In this document: positions 62,176 to 64,000 of the stretch, in pieces
Layout of the letters: each line of letters opens with the position of its first letter
Position numbering within the stretch: position 1 is the stretch's first letter
Assembly (NCBI RefSeq): GCF_023223645.1
Contig: NZ_JALKBY010000003.1
Coordinates: 62,001-126,000, forward strand
Source: Natroniella sulfidigena
GTDB lineage: Bacteria > Bacillota > Halanaerobiia > Halobacteroidales > Halobacteroidaceae
Length of the DNA stretch: 64,000 nucleotides
Direction: 5' to 3'
The notes under the pieces: model-generated
Seen by the model: the letters and a program-made list of their open reading frames with translations, nothing else
Told to the model about the DNA's origin: nothing
Database searches by the model: none
Made by a program: the position numbers and the translations under genes

Positions 62176-62749
62176 TCTGCTCACCTACTTTTTGTTGAGT
62201 AATTGCCTCTACTTCACCACTGAGCCTTAATCTTCTCAGATCTATCTGACTAACAAACTGTTCTCCAGTAATCTCCATCCCTGATTGCTTAAGTAATACA
62301 TTACCTTGACCAATCAATTCATTCCGCACTTGATTCCAATTTAAGCTATCAGCTTGGAGTAATTTATCCTCACTCTCAATCGTAATTGGACCAGTAAAGG
62401 AGAGATGGCCTGTTCTGGGATCAAAATCTCCTCTAGCCGCCCTTAGACTTGTCTGTTCTACCCCATCTTCTGAAATTGTAGCCTCAACTTCTTCTAAGAC
62501 TACCTGCTCTGGCTCTGTAAATTGTTGAATTGATTTAGCTCCTAGCTCCCATTTAGTAGTTTCATCTTCACTATATAGAGTAATAGCAGCATCCTCTAAC
62601 TCTACTTCTGCCATCCGCTCTTCCGTTGCTTCATCTCGGGCAGGTTCTGGTGTGATTCTGGTCTCTTCTTCAGTTGAGTTGTCATTTAATAAGACTACTG
62701 CTCCAATTGCTACCACAATTACTACTAGCAGAATCTTTTTCTTATTCAT
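62168..62749 (-). CDS. lptC: LPS export protein LptC
   Basis: The 193-residue protein has one N-terminal membrane anchor (ILLVVIVVAIGAVVLL), an acidic linker and a jellyroll domain (VELEDAAITLYSEDETTKWELGAKSIQQF, ITIESEDKLLQADSLNWNQ) typical of LptC/YrbK. It receives LPS from the LptB-permease complex. It overlaps both neighbours, indicating translational coupling. Confidence 0.9.
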   Translation of the reverse strand: MNKKKILLVVIVVAIGAVVLLNDNSTEEETRITPEPARDEATEERMAEVELEDAAITLYSEDETTKWELGAKSIQQFTEPEQVVLEEVEATISEDGVEQTSLRAARGDFDPRTGHLSFTGPITIESEDKLLQADSLNWNQVRNELIGQGNVLLKQSGMEITGEQFVSQIDLRRLRLSGEVEAITQQKVGEQNE

Positions 62750-63630
62750 TAATCAGCCTCCTCAGGCCTAGTCTTCCATCTTCGATGTAACCATAACCAC
62801 TGCTTAGGATACTCTCTAATCTTTTCTTCTAAAGAAGAAGTTAACTGTTGTAATTTATTCTGTTGTTCCTGGGCAGTTGCATCTTTAGCAATCTTGAGTG
62901 GTGGCTCAATCAACAATCGATACTGGTCTAACTCTTCTCGCACCAGATAAACAGGCAGAATTAAAGCCCCAGTCTTTTGGGCCAACACCACTGGCCCCTT
63001 AGGCGTCGATGCCAAGCGGCCAAAGAAGTCAACAAACTCTCCCTTGCTATGTGCATCCTGATCACCAAGGATCAACAGACACTCCTTCTTCAATAAAGAA
63101 CGAAAGGCCTTTTTGACCCCCCGACCCTTCTTATCATAGACGTTGGCCCCGCGTTCTTCTCTAATTTGTAGTATCTCTTTGTTGATCTTAGGATTTTGAT
63201 ACATCCGGGCAATCGCATTCATAGGATAACCCAATGCAGTCAAATAAATCCCTAATAACTCCCAATTACCAAAATGACCTGTAAATAAGATGACCCCTTG
63301 CTCCTGTTGATAGGCTTCTTCAAGATGCTCCATCCCTTCGACCTCAATCTTTCCTTCAAAATCAGCCTCACTCCACTTCTCTAAACCTAAAATCTCAACA
63401 AACTTGACGGTCAGATCTTGAAAGACCCCTTTAGTCAATTCGTTTGCTTCCTCTGTAGAACAATCAAAAGCCAATTTAATATTCTTAACTGCTAACTCCC
63501 TACGACGTTTAGCCAGATAAAAAGCTAGACTACCTAACAACTTAGCTAACCAACAGCTAACCCGCTTAGGTAGGAACTTAACAACTGCTTTAAATATTTT
63601 AAATGATAAATAACCGATCCAATCTCCCAC
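62749..63630 (-). CDS. Lipid A late acyltransferase (LpxL/HtrB family)
   Basis: The protein of about 293 residues has the catalytic HX4E motif in FTGHFGNWELLG near residue 120, LILGDQDAHSKGEFVDFFGRLASTPKG and the C-terminal YPKQWLWLHRRWKTRP. It adds a secondary acyl chain to lipid A at the inner membrane. A GTG at 63630 with AGGGG 8 bases upstream is chosen over the GTG at 63639. It heads the lpt operon in this window. Confidence 0.92.
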   Translation of the reverse strand: MGDWIGYLSFKIFKAVVKFLPKRVSCWLAKLLGSLAFYLAKRRRELAVKNIKLAFDCSTEEANELTKGVFQDLTVKFVEILGLEKWSEADFEGKIEVEGMEHLEEAYQQEQGVILFTGHFGNWELLGIYLTALGYPMNAIARMYQNPKINKEILQIREERGANVYDKKGRGVKKAFRSLLKKECLLILGDQDAHSKGEFVDFFGRLASTPKGPVVLAQKTGALILPVYLVREELDQYRLLIEPPLKIAKDATAQEQQNKLQQLTSSLEEKIREYPKQWLWLHRRWKTRPEEAD

Positions 63631-63652
63631 CAGATACACCCCTATCTAAAAT

Positions 63653-63692
63653 CAGTGTACAGTTTACGGTTAACAGTTTACAGTTAAAACCT
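63653..63692 (+). repeat. Class A heptamer array (5 units plus tag)
   Basis: The units are CAGTGTA, CAGTTTA, CGGTTAA, CAGTTTA and CAGTTAA, then AACCT. It lies 22 bp upstream of the acyltransferase start. Confidence 0.85.
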
Positions 63693-63698
63693 CTAAAG

Positions 63699-63733
63699 CA
63701 ATTGATAATTGATAGTTTAAAATTGATAGTTAT
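63699..63733 (+). repeat. Class H heptamer array
   Basis: The units are CAATTGA, TAATTGA, TAGTTTA, AAATTGA and TAGTTAT. It follows the class A array by 6 bp. Confidence 0.7.
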
Positions 63734-64000
63734 CTAAACAACTTCAGTAATTAACTTCTTAAAACCCTAAAGATCAAAAAATTTAAAGTTTTTGATCTAG
63801 TGTCAACTGGTTCCATATTACTCTTTTAAGGTATAAATTGACTTTTAGTTGCTCTTAATTATCAATTATTTTTAACTGTTCTTTTTCTTGATTTTCAACT
63901 GTACATTATACCATCCAGTCCAAAACTGGCTGTGAAAACCATAAAAACCATATTCACTGTGAATTGTAAATTGTTTTTTACTCCCTCCGGGTTCTTCGAA
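63734..64000. other. Gene-free stretch at the window end
   Basis: No gene is visible. The stretch holds a shortened decamer word (GTGTCAACTGGTTCC near 63800) and several partial heptamer words of the CAATTTA and CAGTTGA kinds near 63850, 63895 and 63960. Confidence 0.6.

Overview
The window looks like chromosomal DNA from a low-GC, salt-adapted diderm of the Firmicutes lineage, most likely order Halanaerobiales and perhaps near Halobacteroidaceae (Orenia, Halobacteroides); this placement is inference from gene content. Supporting signs are a complete-looking LPS export set (LptA, LptB, LptC, an LptF/G permease, LptD, KdtA, a lipid A acyltransferase), several outer-membrane barrels including an SLH-anchored porin, very acidic exported proteins, and a 43-codon Spo0E-like gene, which implies a sporulation phosphorelay. 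Nearly all genes are on the minus strand.

Region 1 (1-23.6 kb) is a surface-polysaccharide locus. It holds a PglF/WbpM-type 4,6-dehydratase, a DegT aminotransferase, an ATP-grasp ligase, a DcyD-like PLP enzyme, a sugar formyltransferase and a PglC-type phosphosugar transferase. These are followed by glycosyltransferases, an epimerase, P-loop kinases, a Wzy-like polymerase, a pyruvyl transferase, a flippase and a Wzz-like chain-length protein. The early genes read as a variant bacillosamine-type pathway in which a 4-amino sugar is formylated and/or conjugated instead of acetylated. The locus is interrupted by a GxxExxY gene between two related inverted-repeat elements, by a 1372-bp IS3-family element that replaced the last codons of the aminotransferase gene, by a decayed glmU fragment, and by a four-helix-bundle gene between inverted heptamer arrays.

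Region 2 (23.9-38.9 kb) starts with accessory genes (Rpn nuclease, a MntA/HepT pair). It then carries LPS-core genes: heptosyltransferase, PIG-L deacetylase, a WaaL-type ligase on the plus strand, three LPS-kinase-like proteins, a GT4, an ELM1-like protein and KdtA. A second HEPN/MNT pair and LptD follow. Region 3 (39.3-44.8 kb) includes a three-gene envelope operon of unknown function: a 1013-residue acidic exported protein, a lipoprotein and a barrel. Region 4 (45.6-51.1 kb) has a TetR regulator, a GntP permease, glycerate kinase and CdaR unit, and a RAYT transposase beside REP-like hairpins. Region 5 (51.6-63.6 kb) has three outer-membrane proteins, CheW, Spo0E, a RuvX-like protein, a DUF3084 protein and the lptF/G-lptB-lptA-lptC-lpxL operon.

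The most unusual material is intergenic. Many gaps carry arrays of degenerate heptamers, usually exactly five units followed by a short tag related to AAAGAYC. Several dialects of the heptamer exist, and some arrays contain the stop codon of the neighbouring gene. Other repeats have 6-nt or 10-nt periods. Two outer-membrane protein genes share a candidate structured leader RNA, a 183-bp foldback sits between DUF3084 and lptF/G, and two genes appear to start at AUU. I saw no rRNA, tRNA or CRISPR array.
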